Positions 17,778 to 26,602 are shown, counted from the stretch's first letter. The stretch: DNA of 50,941 nt from JAJRXG01 sp964470035 (GCA_964470035.1 CAYYBR010000002.1:1-50941), one strand, 5' to 3'. The notes: generated from the letters alone by a model not told the origin. Translations and numbers: made by a program.

Positions 17778-18914
17778 ATGGATATGAAGGACACAAAGAT
17801 TGTAATTATAGGAGCTGGACCTGCAGGGTTAGCTACGGCTGGGTGTCTTTCACATCTTGGGTGCCATGATTTTGTAGTACTAGATGAAGCGCCACATCTC
17901 GGACAAAGCTGGAGAAATCATTATGACCGACTTCACCTTCATACAGTAAAGAGATTGAGTCACCTACCACATATGGAGTTTCCCAAGCAATATCCTACAT
18001 ATGCCTCTCGCGAGCAGGTTGTTTCTTATCTGGAGGCATATGCTGAAAAAATGCAAATTAATCCCGAGCTATCAACGAAAGTCAAAATGATCTCCAGAAA
18101 TCACGAGACTTGGCAGATATCTACTGATAAGAAGAACTATAGCGCTCAGCATCTCGTAATTGCGACGGGAGTCAATAGAGTTCCTCATAAGCCATCATGG
18201 CCTGGACAAGAATCCTATCAAGGAAAAATACTGCACAGCAAATCTTATAAAAATCCATCATCTGTATATGGCGAAAACGTCTTGATCATAGGTATGGGCA
18301 ATACTGGATCTGAGATTGCCCTGGACCTAGCTAATGCCAACAAAAATGTTTTTCTAAGTGTTAGAAGTCCCATCTCCCTTGTACCTCGAGATCTCAATGG
18401 AAAACCGGTACAGGAGACGGCAAGAACCCTTGCAAAAATACCTTTTGGATTAGGTGATTGGCTGGGATCTCAGATTAGAAAAATCTACTTTGGCGATGTA
18501 TCTAAGTATGGATTGGACATTTCGAAAGTCCACCCGACAGTGCAGCTGAGAGAGACAGGAAAAACACCAGTAATTGACTTAGGAACTATAGATGCTATCA
18601 AGAAAGGGAAGATCAAAGTACTTAAGGACATATCGCGATTTACAGATAGTGGTGTGATAACAATAGATGAACAAAGAAGACAGCTAGACACTATTTTATT
18701 AGCAACAGGATATAGAGCTAAAGTCGAGGAGTTTATGCCTGCTGTTAGCTCACATCTTAATGAACATGGATTACCCAAGAGCCCTTATGGAACCGGAGAT
18801 CTAGAGGGTTCATATTTTGTAGGATATGATAACTATAAGCTCGGTGGTATTTTGGGCACCATAAGAGATGATAGTCAGAGTATAGCTGACCGGATTTTTT
18901 CAAAACTTAATTAA
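17778..18914 (+). CDS. FAD/NAD(P)-dependent flavoprotein monooxygenase-like oxidoreductase
   Basis: Start taken at ATG 17778 (a second ATG at 17784 and a GTG at 17772 are alternatives). About 378 residues. The FAD-binding GxGxxG is at the N-terminus (KIVIIGAGPAGLATAGCL), followed by WRNHYDRLHLHT, typical of YUCCA/flavin-containing monooxygenase relatives. A second nucleotide-binding motif, VLIIGMGNTGSEIALDLA, is near residue 173 for NADPH. The C-terminal LATGYR motif is present. It probably oxygenates or reduces a small substrate not identifiable here. It is followed 6 bp later by a CurA-like reductase and then a PNPOx-like protein, forming a redox operon. Confidence 0.88.
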   Translation: MDMKDTKIVIIGAGPAGLATAGCLSHLGCHDFVVLDEAPHLGQSWRNHYDRLHLHTVKRLSHLPHMEFPKQYPTYASREQVVSYLEAYAEKMQINPELSTKVKMISRNHETWQISTDKKNYSAQHLVIATGVNRVPHKPSWPGQESYQGKILHSKSYKNPSSVYGENVLIIGMGNTGSEIALDLANANKNVFLSVRSPISLVPRDLNGKPVQETARTLAKIPFGLGDWLGSQIRKIYFGDVSKYGLDISKVHPTVQLRETGKTPVIDLGTIDAIKKGKIKVLKDISRFTDSGVITIDEQRRQLDTILLATGYRAKVEEFMPAVSSHLNEHGLPKSPYGTGDLEGSYFVGYDNYKLGGILGTIRDDSQSIADRIFSKLN

Positions 18915-18920
18915 CGCCAG

Positions 18921-19925
18921 ATGAATAAAAGATTACTCTTAGATAAGCGCCCTGTAGGGATGCCCCAATCAGATACTTGGCGAATAGAGACATCTGATAT
19001 ACCACCTGCCGAAGATGGACATATGGTTGTGAAAGTGCATTATGTATCCTTGGATCCTGCTATGCGCGGATGGATGAATGATGCTAAATCCTATGTACCA
19101 CCCATCCCAATAGGTGATGTGATGCGCAGTGGTGGTGTCGGGCAAGTTGTAGATAGCAAGTTGGCTGGTTATCAGGTAGGAGATTACGTCTATGGTATGT
19201 CAGGTGTTCAGCAATACTGTCATACCAATGGATACGGCTGGGTAAAAGTAGATCCTGAGGTTCTTCCATTAGAAAGATATCTCGGCACTCTCGGTATGCC
19301 AGGATTCACAGCTTACTTTGGTTTGCTAGATATCGGGCAACCAAAGGAAGGAGAGACCGTGCTTGTATCTGGTGCCGCAGGAGCCGTAGGAAGTGTAGTA
19401 GGTCAGATAGCGAAGCTACAAGGTTGTCGAGCAGTAGGTATCGCTGGAGGATCTGAAAAGTGTAAGTACGTTGTAGAAGAGTTAGGCTTTGATGCTTGTA
19501 TCGATTATAAAAATGAAAATGTCTACAAGGGCATAAAAGAACATTGCTCTAAAGGAGTAGATATCTACTTCGATAACGTCGGGGGTGAGATCTTAGATAT
19601 GGCACTTGCACATATCAATCCAGGAGCTAGAATACCTATCTGCGGAGCTATCTCACAGTATAATAACACAGAAAAAATACAAGGCCCATCGAACTACCTG
19701 TCTCTCCTTGTCAATGGAGCACGGATGGAAGGTTTTGTCGTCATTCAATTTACAAGCAGATATGGTGAAGCAGCGAAACAACTCAGTAAATGGGTTGCTC
19801 AGGGTAAGATAAAATCACAGGAGCATGTAGAAAGGGGTATAGATCAATTCTACCCTACCTTCCTCAAGTTGTTTTCTGGTGATAAAAAAGGCAAACTTGT
19901 TCTTCAAGTAGCGGATGAGCTATGA
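18921..19925 (+). CDS. NADP-dependent MDR oxidoreductase (CurA / leukotriene-B4-dehydrogenase type)
   Basis: 334 residues of the medium-chain dehydrogenase/reductase family without the zinc-ligand set. Visible: VSLDPAMRGWMND near the N-terminus, GTLGMPGFTAYFGLLDIG before the Rossmann fold, VSGAAGAVGSVVGQIAKLQG for NADPH binding, and DIYFDNVGGEILD. These are typical of zinc-independent 2-alkenal/prostaglandin/curcumin reductases that reduce alpha,beta-unsaturated carbonyls. It sits 6 bp after the flavoprotein gene and overlaps the next gene by 11 bp, so it is the middle gene of a co-transcribed set. Confidence 0.92.
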   Translation: MNKRLLLDKRPVGMPQSDTWRIETSDIPPAEDGHMVVKVHYVSLDPAMRGWMNDAKSYVPPIPIGDVMRSGGVGQVVDSKLAGYQVGDYVYGMSGVQQYCHTNGYGWVKVDPEVLPLERYLGTLGMPGFTAYFGLLDIGQPKEGETVLVSGAAGAVGSVVGQIAKLQGCRAVGIAGGSEKCKYVVEELGFDACIDYKNENVYKGIKEHCSKGVDIYFDNVGGEILDMALAHINPGARIPICGAISQYNNTEKIQGPSNYLSLLVNGARMEGFVVIQFTSRYGEAAKQLSKWVAQGKIKSQEHVERGIDQFYPTFLKLFSGDKKGKLVLQVADEL

Positions 19926-20463
19926 GATAGATGCCGACAAGACCTTTGAGTCTATATGGAGAGAACTGTCACGGTCGACTATAGATAGGCGTCATGAATT
20001 TCGCAGATTAGTTCTTGCTACGTCTTCTAATGGTGATATACGACAAAGGATAGTCATCTTAAGAAAGGTTATCAAAGATGTAGGCTTTGTCTTTTATACA
20101 GACACCAGAAGTCAGAAGGTGAAAGACATAGATATCGATAATCATGTATCAGTATTAGCTTATTCTCATAAGTTGAAGATGCAGTTAAGTTGCTCTGGGT
20201 GGGTAGAGAAATATGAAGATGCATCCATGAATCCGTCGGCATGGGACCTAAGATCACTTAAAGACTATACCACTATACTTGCACCTGGTGCATACATCGA
20301 GCTCAACGAAGATGTTCAATACGATCATGATCGAGTGCATTTTACATCTTACAAGATCAACCTTAATGTCATAGAATATCTACAACTGTCTCATGAGAGT
20401 CATGTCAGACTTCAGTTTAAAAAGAAGGATGACGTGTGGTATACACAGCGACTTGTGCCCTAG
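19915..20463 (+). CDS. Pyridoxamine 5'-phosphate oxidase-fold flavoprotein
   Basis: 182 residues. The segment RLVLATSSNGDIRQRIVILR and then VGFVFYTDTRSQKVKDI has the split-barrel FMN-binding pattern of the PNPOx family: conserved Arg on the FMN phosphate side, FYTD and the following Ser/Lys. It lacks the C-terminal W-x-PxR-type end of true PdxH (it ends WYTQRLVP), so it is better seen as a PNPOx-like protein of unknown substrate. It overlaps the CurA-like gene by 11 bp. 20464-20527 separates it from proA. Confidence 0.85.
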   Translation: MSYEIDADKTFESIWRELSRSTIDRRHEFRRLVLATSSNGDIRQRIVILRKVIKDVGFVFYTDTRSQKVKDIDIDNHVSVLAYSHKLKMQLSCSGWVEKYEDASMNPSAWDLRSLKDYTTILAPGAYIELNEDVQYDHDRVHFTSYKINLNVIEYLQLSHESHVRLQFKKKDDVWYTQRLVP

Positions 20464-20527
20464 AAATACGTTGACTAGCATAGTCTTTCTGTCTTTAGTA
20501 GTTTTGTCTTGTCATCATAGTTAGCAT

Positions 20528-21721
20528 ATGGATCTACTGACTACACAGAAAAAGGATGAGATTCTCTTGTCTGTCAAGAAGAATCTGGCATCTCGTTCTA
20601 CTGAGATCATCAGTGAGAATAAACGTGATCTGGATTTAGCAAACGATCTGGAAAGAGCCATGTACGATCGACTAGTCATCAATGACAAGAAGATGAACGG
20701 TATGATCACGGCCGTGGAAGATATCATAGCTGATGCTGACCCTGTGGGAGTTGATTTATACAAATTCGATCATCCCAATGGTATGAAAGTGACTAATAGG
20801 ACGGCCCCTTTTGGTACAGTACTTATCATATACGAGTCTCGTCCAGATGTAACTATAGAAGCAGCTATGGTAGCATTTAAGTCGAATAATAAGATCTTAC
20901 TAAAAGGAGGCAAAGAAGCTATACACTCTAATCGTATCCTAGTGGATTGCTGGCACCAGGCTCTTGAAGAGCATGGGTTAGAAAGAGACTGGGTACAACT
21001 TCTGGAGTTAGATCGCACAGCTACCCAAGCATTTCTCAGAGCTCCTTCTGTATCACTTGATTTGATCGTCCCCCGAGGAGGAGATGGATTGATCAACTTT
21101 GTAAAGACTCATGCTACATGTCCAGTGCTGATAAGTGGTCGTGGCAACAACTTTCTGTATGTACATCAAGATGCAGAAATCGAGAAGACCGTCGATATCA
21201 TCGTAAACTCTAAGATTGACAAAATCTCTGCGTGCAATGCTCTGGACAAGGTGATCATAGATAAACAACATCATGATATTGAAAAGCTTACGACCACCTT
21301 ATTAGAAAAATTGGGAGCGAGCGACGTCGAGATTCTTGCCGATCAAGAGGTCTCGGTTCATGGTCCTGCGAAAGCTGTAGATCTACAAGATCAGTGGTCA
21401 GAAGAATACCTTGCCATGAAGATTGCTGTAGGATTAGTTGACGGAGTTGATCATGCTATCAGTTTGATCAATGAGCATTCTGGAGGTCATAGCGCAGCCA
21501 TCATGACAGAAAATACCACCATAGCTCAGAGATTTATGGATGAAGTCGATGCCGCGGCCGTATATCAAAATGCCTCAACGCGGTTTACAGATGGGGGACA
21601 ATTTGGGCTTGGTGCTGAGTTAGCGATCAGTACAGATAAATTACATCATAGAGGACCTCTGGGTTTACATCAGTTAGTAACTAATAAGTGGTATGTCTAT
21701 GGTGATGGACAAACGAGATAA
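20528..21721 (+). CDS. proA: Glutamate-5-semialdehyde dehydrogenase
   Basis: 397 residues, near the family's typical length. It reduces glutamyl-5-phosphate to glutamate-5-semialdehyde with NADPH in proline synthesis. Motifs: KMTNRTAPFG-like region (KVTNRTAPFGTVLIIYESRP), the catalytic Cys C236 in KISACNALDKV, VPRGGDGLINF, and the end NASTRFTDGGQFGLGAELAI. proB follows after 12 bp, so ProA-ProB are made together, in the order A then B. Confidence 0.97.
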   Translation: MDLLTTQKKDEILLSVKKNLASRSTEIISENKRDLDLANDLERAMYDRLVINDKKMNGMITAVEDIIADADPVGVDLYKFDHPNGMKVTNRTAPFGTVLIIYESRPDVTIEAAMVAFKSNNKILLKGGKEAIHSNRILVDCWHQALEEHGLERDWVQLLELDRTATQAFLRAPSVSLDLIVPRGGDGLINFVKTHATCPVLISGRGNNFLYVHQDAEIEKTVDIIVNSKIDKISACNALDKVIIDKQHHDIEKLTTTLLEKLGASDVEILADQEVSVHGPAKAVDLQDQWSEEYLAMKIAVGLVDGVDHAISLINEHSGGHSAAIMTENTTIAQRFMDEVDAAAVYQNASTRFTDGGQFGLGAELAISTDKLHHRGPLGLHQLVTNKWYVYGDGQTR

Positions 21722-21733
21722 AATAGTATCACG

Positions 21734-22489
21734 GTGAAACGTATCGTTCTCAAAGTAGGCACTTCCACTCTCACTAGAGATACTCCTCGTATATCGAGAG
21801 GCAAGCTCGAAGACATAGCTTCTCAGATCAAGGAGCTCAGTGATGACTATCAGATCATACTGGTAAGCAGTGGTGCTATAGCAGCAGCTAAGCAGGTGGT
21901 TGAGCTTCGTAATGCAGGATCTATAGAAGAGAAGCAGGCTCTTGCATCTATAGGACAAGTATATCTCATGAAGATCATACAAGAAGTTTTTACGGACTAT
22001 GATCTACCTGTGGCACAGTGTCTTCTGACATATTATGACTTTAAGAATGATGACTCTCGTAAGAATATATCTGGGACCTTGGAGACGCTCTTAAGAATAG
22101 GTTTTCTTCCCGTCGTCAATGAAAATGACACAGTCGCCACCGATGAGATTAAGTTTGGGGATAACGACAAGCTAGCAGCGCTCACCGCAGTGCTTTGCAA
22201 AGCAGACTTACTCGTTCTTGCTACAGATATCGATGGATTGTACTCTGATGATCCCAAGCAAGATAGCCAAGCAGAGTTGATCACTTCCGTAAATGATCTA
22301 ACTCCATATCTTGCTAATGTAAGCGATAGCAAATCTGATCAAGGCTCTGGCGGCATGAAGTCCAAGCTGGTTGCTGCACAGATAGCACAGGAAAATGGTA
22401 TACCAACCTGGATCGTCAATGGCGGACCAACAGATTTTCTCACTAAAGTATTGGCCGGTGAGATGTCCTGTACAAAAGTAGAAGCTTAA
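21734..22489 (+). CDS. proB: Glutamate 5-kinase
   Basis: 251 residues from a GTG start. It phosphorylates glutamate at the gamma-carboxyl group, the first step of proline synthesis and its usual proline feedback point. An amino-acid-kinase fold is seen: IVLKVGTSTLT at the N-terminus, VSSGAIAAAKQVVE, VVNENDTVATDEIKFGDND and the substrate/ATP segment VLATDIDGLYSDDP, SGGMKSKLVAAQIAQENG. The protein ends directly after the kinase domain, so the C-terminal PUA domain of E. coli ProB (367 residues) is absent. Its stop codon overlaps that of the converging mscS gene by 4 bp. Confidence 0.96.
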   Translation: MKRIVLKVGTSTLTRDTPRISRGKLEDIASQIKELSDDYQIILVSSGAIAAAKQVVELRNAGSIEEKQALASIGQVYLMKIIQEVFTDYDLPVAQCLLTYYDFKNDDSRKNISGTLETLLRIGFLPVVNENDTVATDEIKFGDNDKLAALTAVLCKADLLVLATDIDGLYSDDPKQDSQAELITSVNDLTPYLANVSDSKSDQGSGGMKSKLVAAQIAQENGIPTWIVNGGPTDFLTKVLAGEMSCTKVEA

Positions 22490-23319
22490 GCGCCTATCTG
22501 TCCTAACTCTACTCCTTCAGAGTAAGCTACTTTAATATCATTTTGATGGAAGGCTTCTTTCACCATACCGTGTAAATCAAATGTTACCTCCCAGTAATCA
22601 TCAGGATTGATATATGGCCTGATCGTTACAATGATACTGTGACTATCAAAGGTTTCGATACCGATGATCGGGGCAGGGTCCTTGAGTATTTTATCATAAC
22701 TATTGAGTGTATTATTTATGATCTCTTTTACACGAGGGAAGCTTTCAGCATATGGCATAGTCACTGAGAGCTCTAATCGGATATTGCCTTGAGTAGAAAA
22801 GTTGGTGATAATGTCGTCGGTTACCTTGCCATTAGGTATGATGTAGGTTTTATCTCCAGGAGTAATCAAAATAGTATTAAATATCTGGATACTGTCAACT
22901 CTGCCAAAAGACTCTCCTATCTGAACCCAATCTCCAACTTTATAGGGTTTAAAGAAGATGATTGTAATCCCAGAAGCGAAGTTGCCCATGAAGCCCTGTA
23001 AAGCCAATCCCACTGCAAATATGACCCCAGCAAAAACACCAACAAGAGCAGCAACATTAAAGCCAAGAACACTAGCGGCCAGAAGTACAACTATAAATTT
23101 CAAAGCTATAGAAGCCATCGATAGAAAGAAGCCCGTAAGTTCTGGGCCTAACTGAGATTTTTTCAGTACCACTTCTAATACTTTCATTAATCGCTTAACA
23201 ACCCAAAGGCCGATCACTAATACGATGAGCGCACCAAAGATCTTAGGGATGAATACAAGTGCCCAATCCTGGACCATACCTAATTTTTCAGCCCAGTCCA
23301 CATTCATTATAGCTTCCAT
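22486..23319 (-). CDS. Small-conductance mechanosensitive channel (MscS family)
   Basis: 277 residues. Three transmembrane segments are seen at about 20-45, 62-88 and 92-120. The pore helix region carries Ala/Gly-rich VGVFAGVIFAVGLALQGFMG followed by NFASGITIIFFKPYKVGDWV, the MscS signature. A beta domain follows with YIIPNGKVTDDIITNFS. It opens on membrane tension to release solutes. It lies 12 bp behind the beta-lactamase-like gene on the same strand, so it closes a five-gene minus-strand set starting at tetR. The start could be ATG 23319 or the internal ATG at 23307. Confidence 0.95.
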   Translation of the reverse strand: MEAIMNVDWAEKLGMVQDWALVFIPKIFGALIVLVIGLWVVKRLMKVLEVVLKKSQLGPELTGFFLSMASIALKFIVVLLAASVLGFNVAALVGVFAGVIFAVGLALQGFMGNFASGITIIFFKPYKVGDWVQIGESFGRVDSIQIFNTILITPGDKTYIIPNGKVTDDIITNFSTQGNIRLELSVTMPYAESFPRVKEIINNTLNSYDKILKDPAPIIGIETFDSHSIIVTIRPYINPDDYWEVTFDLHGMVKEAFHQNDIKVAYSEGVELGQIGA

Positions 23320-23331
23320 TGATGAGTTTGA

Positions 23332-24555
23332 TTATTTGTTTTTGGATAATTCGTAATTGTAAATAGTCTTGCCTAGAGCACTTAAAAATGGAAGACCCTT
23401 TGATTCGTACTCATATACTCCATCGTTGAAGATTTGGTTTTCGTTGACAAGTACAGTGGCAGTAAGAAAAAAGTCAATGTTGTTTTTCAAATCTTTAATA
23501 TATGAGCAATCAGTTAGCGTGCCATATGCCCATCCCACCTTATTATAGATTTCGATGTAATCGGGTATATGTTCTTTGCTGTCACCATTATAAAAAAACT
23601 TTACATAACTATCGTAATATTCATCTGCCTGATCTTGATGAAAATCAAAGTCCAAAGGTGTTTTAGGCATCACTGAATACAGAAAATCATAATCCGCCGA
23701 AGTCAGATTAAATCTTTCGTCTGGACTGAACAAGTCTGGAAAAATAACGCGCTGTAAAGAAGCCTCTAAATCGGTGAGATTGATGAAGTTCTTCTCGTGC
23801 ATGTCAAATGACTCATAAACCACTGTATCTAACTCATCGTCATAGTAGCCTATACCTTTATCCGTGTCATTTAATTCGACAAATCGATTATAGATGGCTT
23901 CAAACCCTTCTTGTTCATAAAGTAAGCTTCCATCTTCTCCAAGTATATTGACTGGGTTAGTAAATCGATTAGCATCTGTATCAAATCCAGAAATGCCCAC
24001 GCGAGTTCTGATCCTTGAGTTTCGAAATATGCCCTTGTTTCTAAGTTCTTCATTAATGTAATCTTGACCCAAGAATTCATACAGACGATTGTAGGCGTTA
24101 TTATCACTGACACTGAATATCTGCTCTATATAATGTTGTACTTGAGGATATCCTGAGGACGAACTGCTATCTATAACTTCTGGACTTTGTGGAGGATGCG
24201 AAGATCCAAAAGAGAGTCTTGAAGATTTATCGATGGCAGGGTTGAGTTCTTTTAGTTCATTGATTCGTTGTAACGCCAAGAAAGCCACAGGCATCTTGAC
24301 TGTGCTTGCTGGATAAAAGTATTTGTCGTCATCTCGATTGATATAGAATGAAGTCAGATAGGGATGTCCTTTTTGGTCTCTTTCTATCTGGGTATATATG
24401 ATTTGGATTTCATACTGGCTACTATCGATCATATCATTTACGAAAGTGGGAGCGCCGATAAGAGCTGCTTGCAAAGGGTCAGATGGAATCTTGGGCTGCT
24501 CTTTACAACTTATGATGCTCAAGATGGTCACTAGTGCTGTAAGAAATCTACTCAT
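23332..24555 (-). CDS. Class A beta-lactamase-fold serine hydrolase, lipoprotein
   Basis: 407 residues from ATG 24555; longer reading upstream is not protein-like and would overlap the permease gene heavily. The signal peptide ends in a lipobox (TILSIISC, Cys17), so a periplasm-facing lipoprotein is expected. Beta-lactamase/PBP motifs: SxxK at S84-T-V-K87 in PASTVKMPVAF, SDN at 150-152 in SVSDNNAYNRLY, and a KVG triad near residue 355 (NKVGWAYG) in place of KTG. Real antibiotic hydrolysis cannot be claimed; a peptidase or esterase role is equally possible. It overlaps the permease gene by 4 bp (ATGA). Confidence 0.85.
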   Translation of the reverse strand: MSRFLTALVTILSIISCKEQPKIPSDPLQAALIGAPTFVNDMIDSSQYEIQIIYTQIERDQKGHPYLTSFYINRDDDKYFYPASTVKMPVAFLALQRINELKELNPAIDKSSRLSFGSSHPPQSPEVIDSSSSSGYPQVQHYIEQIFSVSDNNAYNRLYEFLGQDYINEELRNKGIFRNSRIRTRVGISGFDTDANRFTNPVNILGEDGSLLYEQEGFEAIYNRFVELNDTDKGIGYYDDELDTVVYESFDMHEKNFINLTDLEASLQRVIFPDLFSPDERFNLTSADYDFLYSVMPKTPLDFDFHQDQADEYYDSYVKFFYNGDSKEHIPDYIEIYNKVGWAYGTLTDCSYIKDLKNNIDFFLTATVLVNENQIFNDGVYEYESKGLPFLSALGKTIYNYELSKNK

Positions 24556-25325
24556 ATAGATAGATCCAGTATATCGAATGTGCTCAATATAACAAGGACT
24601 ATCATGATAACTAATATGGCATATGCCCAATATTGAGATTTGGGATACTTGGATAGAAATTCTGCTGCAAAATAACCTCCTATAGCTTGGCCGATACCTA
24701 TAGTTGCGCCGATACGCCAATCCACTAATCCATTATAATGGAAGATACAGATTACAACTATCGTATAGCTTGCTACGATGACGGTCTTTAGTGCATTAGC
24801 TCGAACAAAGTTGTATTTCATGATGACCACAGTACTTATCAGAAAAAAGACACCCATGCCCATCTGAATAAATCCACCATAGAAACCAAGGACAAAAAAC
24901 AGCGGTAAAGTATAGGTCTTGTGCTGTGGTAGTTTTGTTGATTCATTGAACCAGCGCTTCGGATTGATGAGGATAACCAGGAGCATAACCAGCAACAGAT
25001 ATCTATAGATAGCAAAGAAGAATTCATTGTCAAGTTGAAGCACTAGAATCACTCCACAGATAGCACCTGCGAAAGATAGGATGATTGGCCATTTAGATTT
25101 AGCGAGATCGAGCTTGTCATTTTTCACAAAAGAGTATGATGATGAAACTCCTTGCATCATAATACCTACTCTGTTTGTGCCATTCGCGATATTGACAGGT
25201 AGGCCTAAAAACTCGGTCAGGAAACCTAGAGTTATGGCAGACCCATTGCCAGCAAATGTATTAACGATGCCTGCAGCAAGACCTGCTAGTATGGCAAGTA
25301 TGACAGTCGTTGGCTCAAATATCAT
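24552..25325 (-). CDS. TSUP (TauE/SafE) family membrane transporter
   Basis: 257 residues, almost wholly hydrophobic, with about 8 predicted membrane segments. It shows the TauE/SafE pattern of two similar halves: AGLAAGIVNTFAGNGSAITL in the first and GFYGGFIQMGMGVFFLIST in the second. Family members export or import sulfite, sulfonates or other organic anions; the substrate here is not visible. It overlaps the methylmalonyl-CoA epimerase gene by 11 bp and the lipoprotein gene by 4 bp, so it is an operon member. Confidence 0.92.
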   Translation of the reverse strand: MIFEPTTVILAILAGLAAGIVNTFAGNGSAITLGFLTEFLGLPVNIANGTNRVGIMMQGVSSSYSFVKNDKLDLAKSKWPIILSFAGAICGVILVLQLDNEFFFAIYRYLLLVMLLVILINPKRWFNESTKLPQHKTYTLPLFFVLGFYGGFIQMGMGVFFLISTVVIMKYNFVRANALKTVIVASYTIVVICIFHYNGLVDWRIGATIGIGQAIGGYFAAEFLSKYPKSQYWAYAILVIMIVLVILSTFDILDLSI

Positions 25326-25725
25326 CAGTTCGTTCCTGACAGAGCTCTATGAGAACACCATTGGCAGATTTGGGATGAATAAAACAAACTAGCTTATTAT
25401 CCGCTCCTTTAAATGGTTCTTCATTTAGCACCTTAAAACCTTCATCACTAAGACGTTTCATTTCTGCCTTGATATCATGTACGTCAAACGCGATGTGGTG
25501 TATACCTTCTCCTTTTCTTTCGATGAACTTGCTGATAGCACTATCTGGATCATCGGATTGGAGTAGCTCAAGTTTATTAGGTCCGACGCGAAGAAAAGAG
25601 GTGGTCACTTTTTCTGATGCTACCTCCTCGCGCTTATAGGGAGAAGCACCAAGTAGCTTAGTATAGATGTCTTCAGCAGCATCGAGGTCTTTCACTGCGA
25701 TACCGATGTGCTCTATTTTTTTCAT
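25315..25725 (-). CDS. mce: Methylmalonyl-CoA epimerase
   Basis: 136 residues of the vicinal-oxygen-chelate fold with two similar halves. Metal ligand positions are seen at IEHIGIAV (His), NKLELLQ (Glu), GEGIHHIAFDV (His) and NGVLIELCQE (Glu). It interconverts the (2R) and (2S) forms of methylmalonyl-CoA between propionyl-CoA carboxylase and methylmalonyl-CoA mutase, in propionate, odd-chain fatty acid and branched amino-acid catabolism. It lies 9 bp downstream of tetR, facing the beta-oxidation genes, which fits shared control of acyl-CoA use. The carboxylase and mutase genes are not in the window. Confidence 0.95.
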   Translation of the reverse strand: MKKIEHIGIAVKDLDAAEDIYTKLLGASPYKREEVASEKVTTSFLRVGPNKLELLQSDDPDSAISKFIERKGEGIHHIAFDVHDIKAEMKRLSDEGFKVLNEEPFKGADNKLVCFIHPKSANGVLIELCQERTDDI

Positions 25726-25734
25726 GCATTGAAA

Positions 25735-26418
25735 TTACTTCGTAACGAAACCATGACAAAAGATCTCAACGACCGCATCTGCGTATCTCTCGATCACTTC
25801 TTCATCATGTGTATCAATGCTATAAAGGTATTTGATTAGAAAAGGATTAGAGAAAAAGCTACTTGCCATACCAAGTAGGATGCTTGGCTGAAACTCCTTG
25901 TCGATCCTTTTGATATTGCCGATCTTGCGTTGCTTCTTGAATAACTCGCCAGTGAGATTGAAAAGCGGATAGATCAGATTATTGATGATCCACTCACTGC
26001 GCTCGGAGTGTTCATCCATCTCTTGTGCGACTATCTTGGGAAATGCTGGATACTTAGAGTAGAAGTGGACGAGCTGTCTGACCATCACTTTGATCATCTG
26101 TATACCATCCAAATCTTTGTGTATTTTTTTTGACTGTTCGAATTCAGCTACAAACTCATTAGCAAGTCTCTTTATAGAAGCCTTCCAGAGTTCTTCCTTA
26201 TTACCGAAGTAGTAATGTATCAAGGATCGAGCTACGCCCGCTTTTTTCGTTATTTCGGTGGTAGTAGTACCGCTGTATCCCTTTTCTGCGAAGACATTGA
26301 CAGCTACATCACAAAGGTGCTCGATATTAATCTCTGCATCGGCTGTAGGTCTGCCAGGTTTTCTTTTTACAGGCGACCCGTTAGATTTCGTCTTCGATGT
26401 GGGTTTAACAGTTTCCAT
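25735..26418 (-). CDS. TetR family regulator, probable acyl-CoA-metabolism repressor
   Basis: Start taken at ATG 26418 (METVKPTSKTKSNGS), giving 227 residues. The frame extends upstream to 26487 but would read through the operator. After a basic, disordered head come helix-turn-helix residues about 35-80: EKGYSGTTTTEITKKAGVAR followed by SLIHYYFGNKEELW, the TetR signature. The larger C-terminal helical part should bind an acyl-CoA or other ligand. It is divergent from the thiolase/FadJ genes and first in the minus-strand operon with methylmalonyl-CoA epimerase. A TTGGC-N6-GCCAA site lies 17 bp upstream of its start, suggesting autorepression. Confidence 0.92.
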   Translation of the reverse strand: METVKPTSKTKSNGSPVKRKPGRPTADAEINIEHLCDVAVNVFAEKGYSGTTTTEITKKAGVARSLIHYYFGNKEELWKASIKRLANEFVAEFEQSKKIHKDLDGIQMIKVMVRQLVHFYSKYPAFPKIVAQEMDEHSERSEWIINNLIYPLFNLTGELFKKQRKIGNIKRIDKEFQPSILLGMASSFFSNPFLIKYLYSIDTHDEEVIERYADAVVEIFCHGFVTK

Positions 26419-26435
26419 TAGATCAAACTTCAATA

Positions 26436-26451
26436 TTGGCGATATTGCCAA
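26436..26451. promoter_or_regulatory. Operator-like palindrome TTGGC-N6-GCCAA, tetR side
   Basis: TTGGCGATATTGCCAA, 5-bp arms with a 6-bp spacer, 17 bp upstream of the tetR start. The same arms and spacing recur at 26587. I infer binding of the adjacent TetR protein. On the minus strand the site overlaps TTATTTG, a possible -7-like sequence. Confidence 0.65.
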
Positions 26452-26586
26452 ATAAGGTGCAATATGCAGCAAAAGCGAGAATATCACAAAGAAGGTTCGA
26501 ATTTCTAGGTTGGATAGACAACAAAATATCGCCTGTGGGACTTGTATTCAGTGGATATATTCTTTTACATTTGGCAACACATGATT

Positions 26587-26602
26587 TTGGCAGAAGTGCC
26601 AA
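26587..26602. promoter_or_regulatory. Operator-like palindrome TTGGC-N6-GCCAA, thiolase side
   Basis: TTGGCAGAAGTGCCAA, effectively 6-bp arms TTGGCA/TGCCAA around GAAG. It lies 112 bp upstream of the thiolase start, with an extra TTGGCA half-site at 26571. Within the 296-bp divergent region the remaining sequence shows only a TTTG at 26668 as a possible -33 element for the thiolase operon; no good -7 element follows. Confidence 0.65.

Noticed and set aside
23332..24555. Call as an antibiotic-resistance beta-lactamase
   Set aside because: SxxK and SDN are present, but the third motif is KVG rather than KTG and the protein is a long lipoprotein in a metabolic operon, so drug hydrolysis is not supported.
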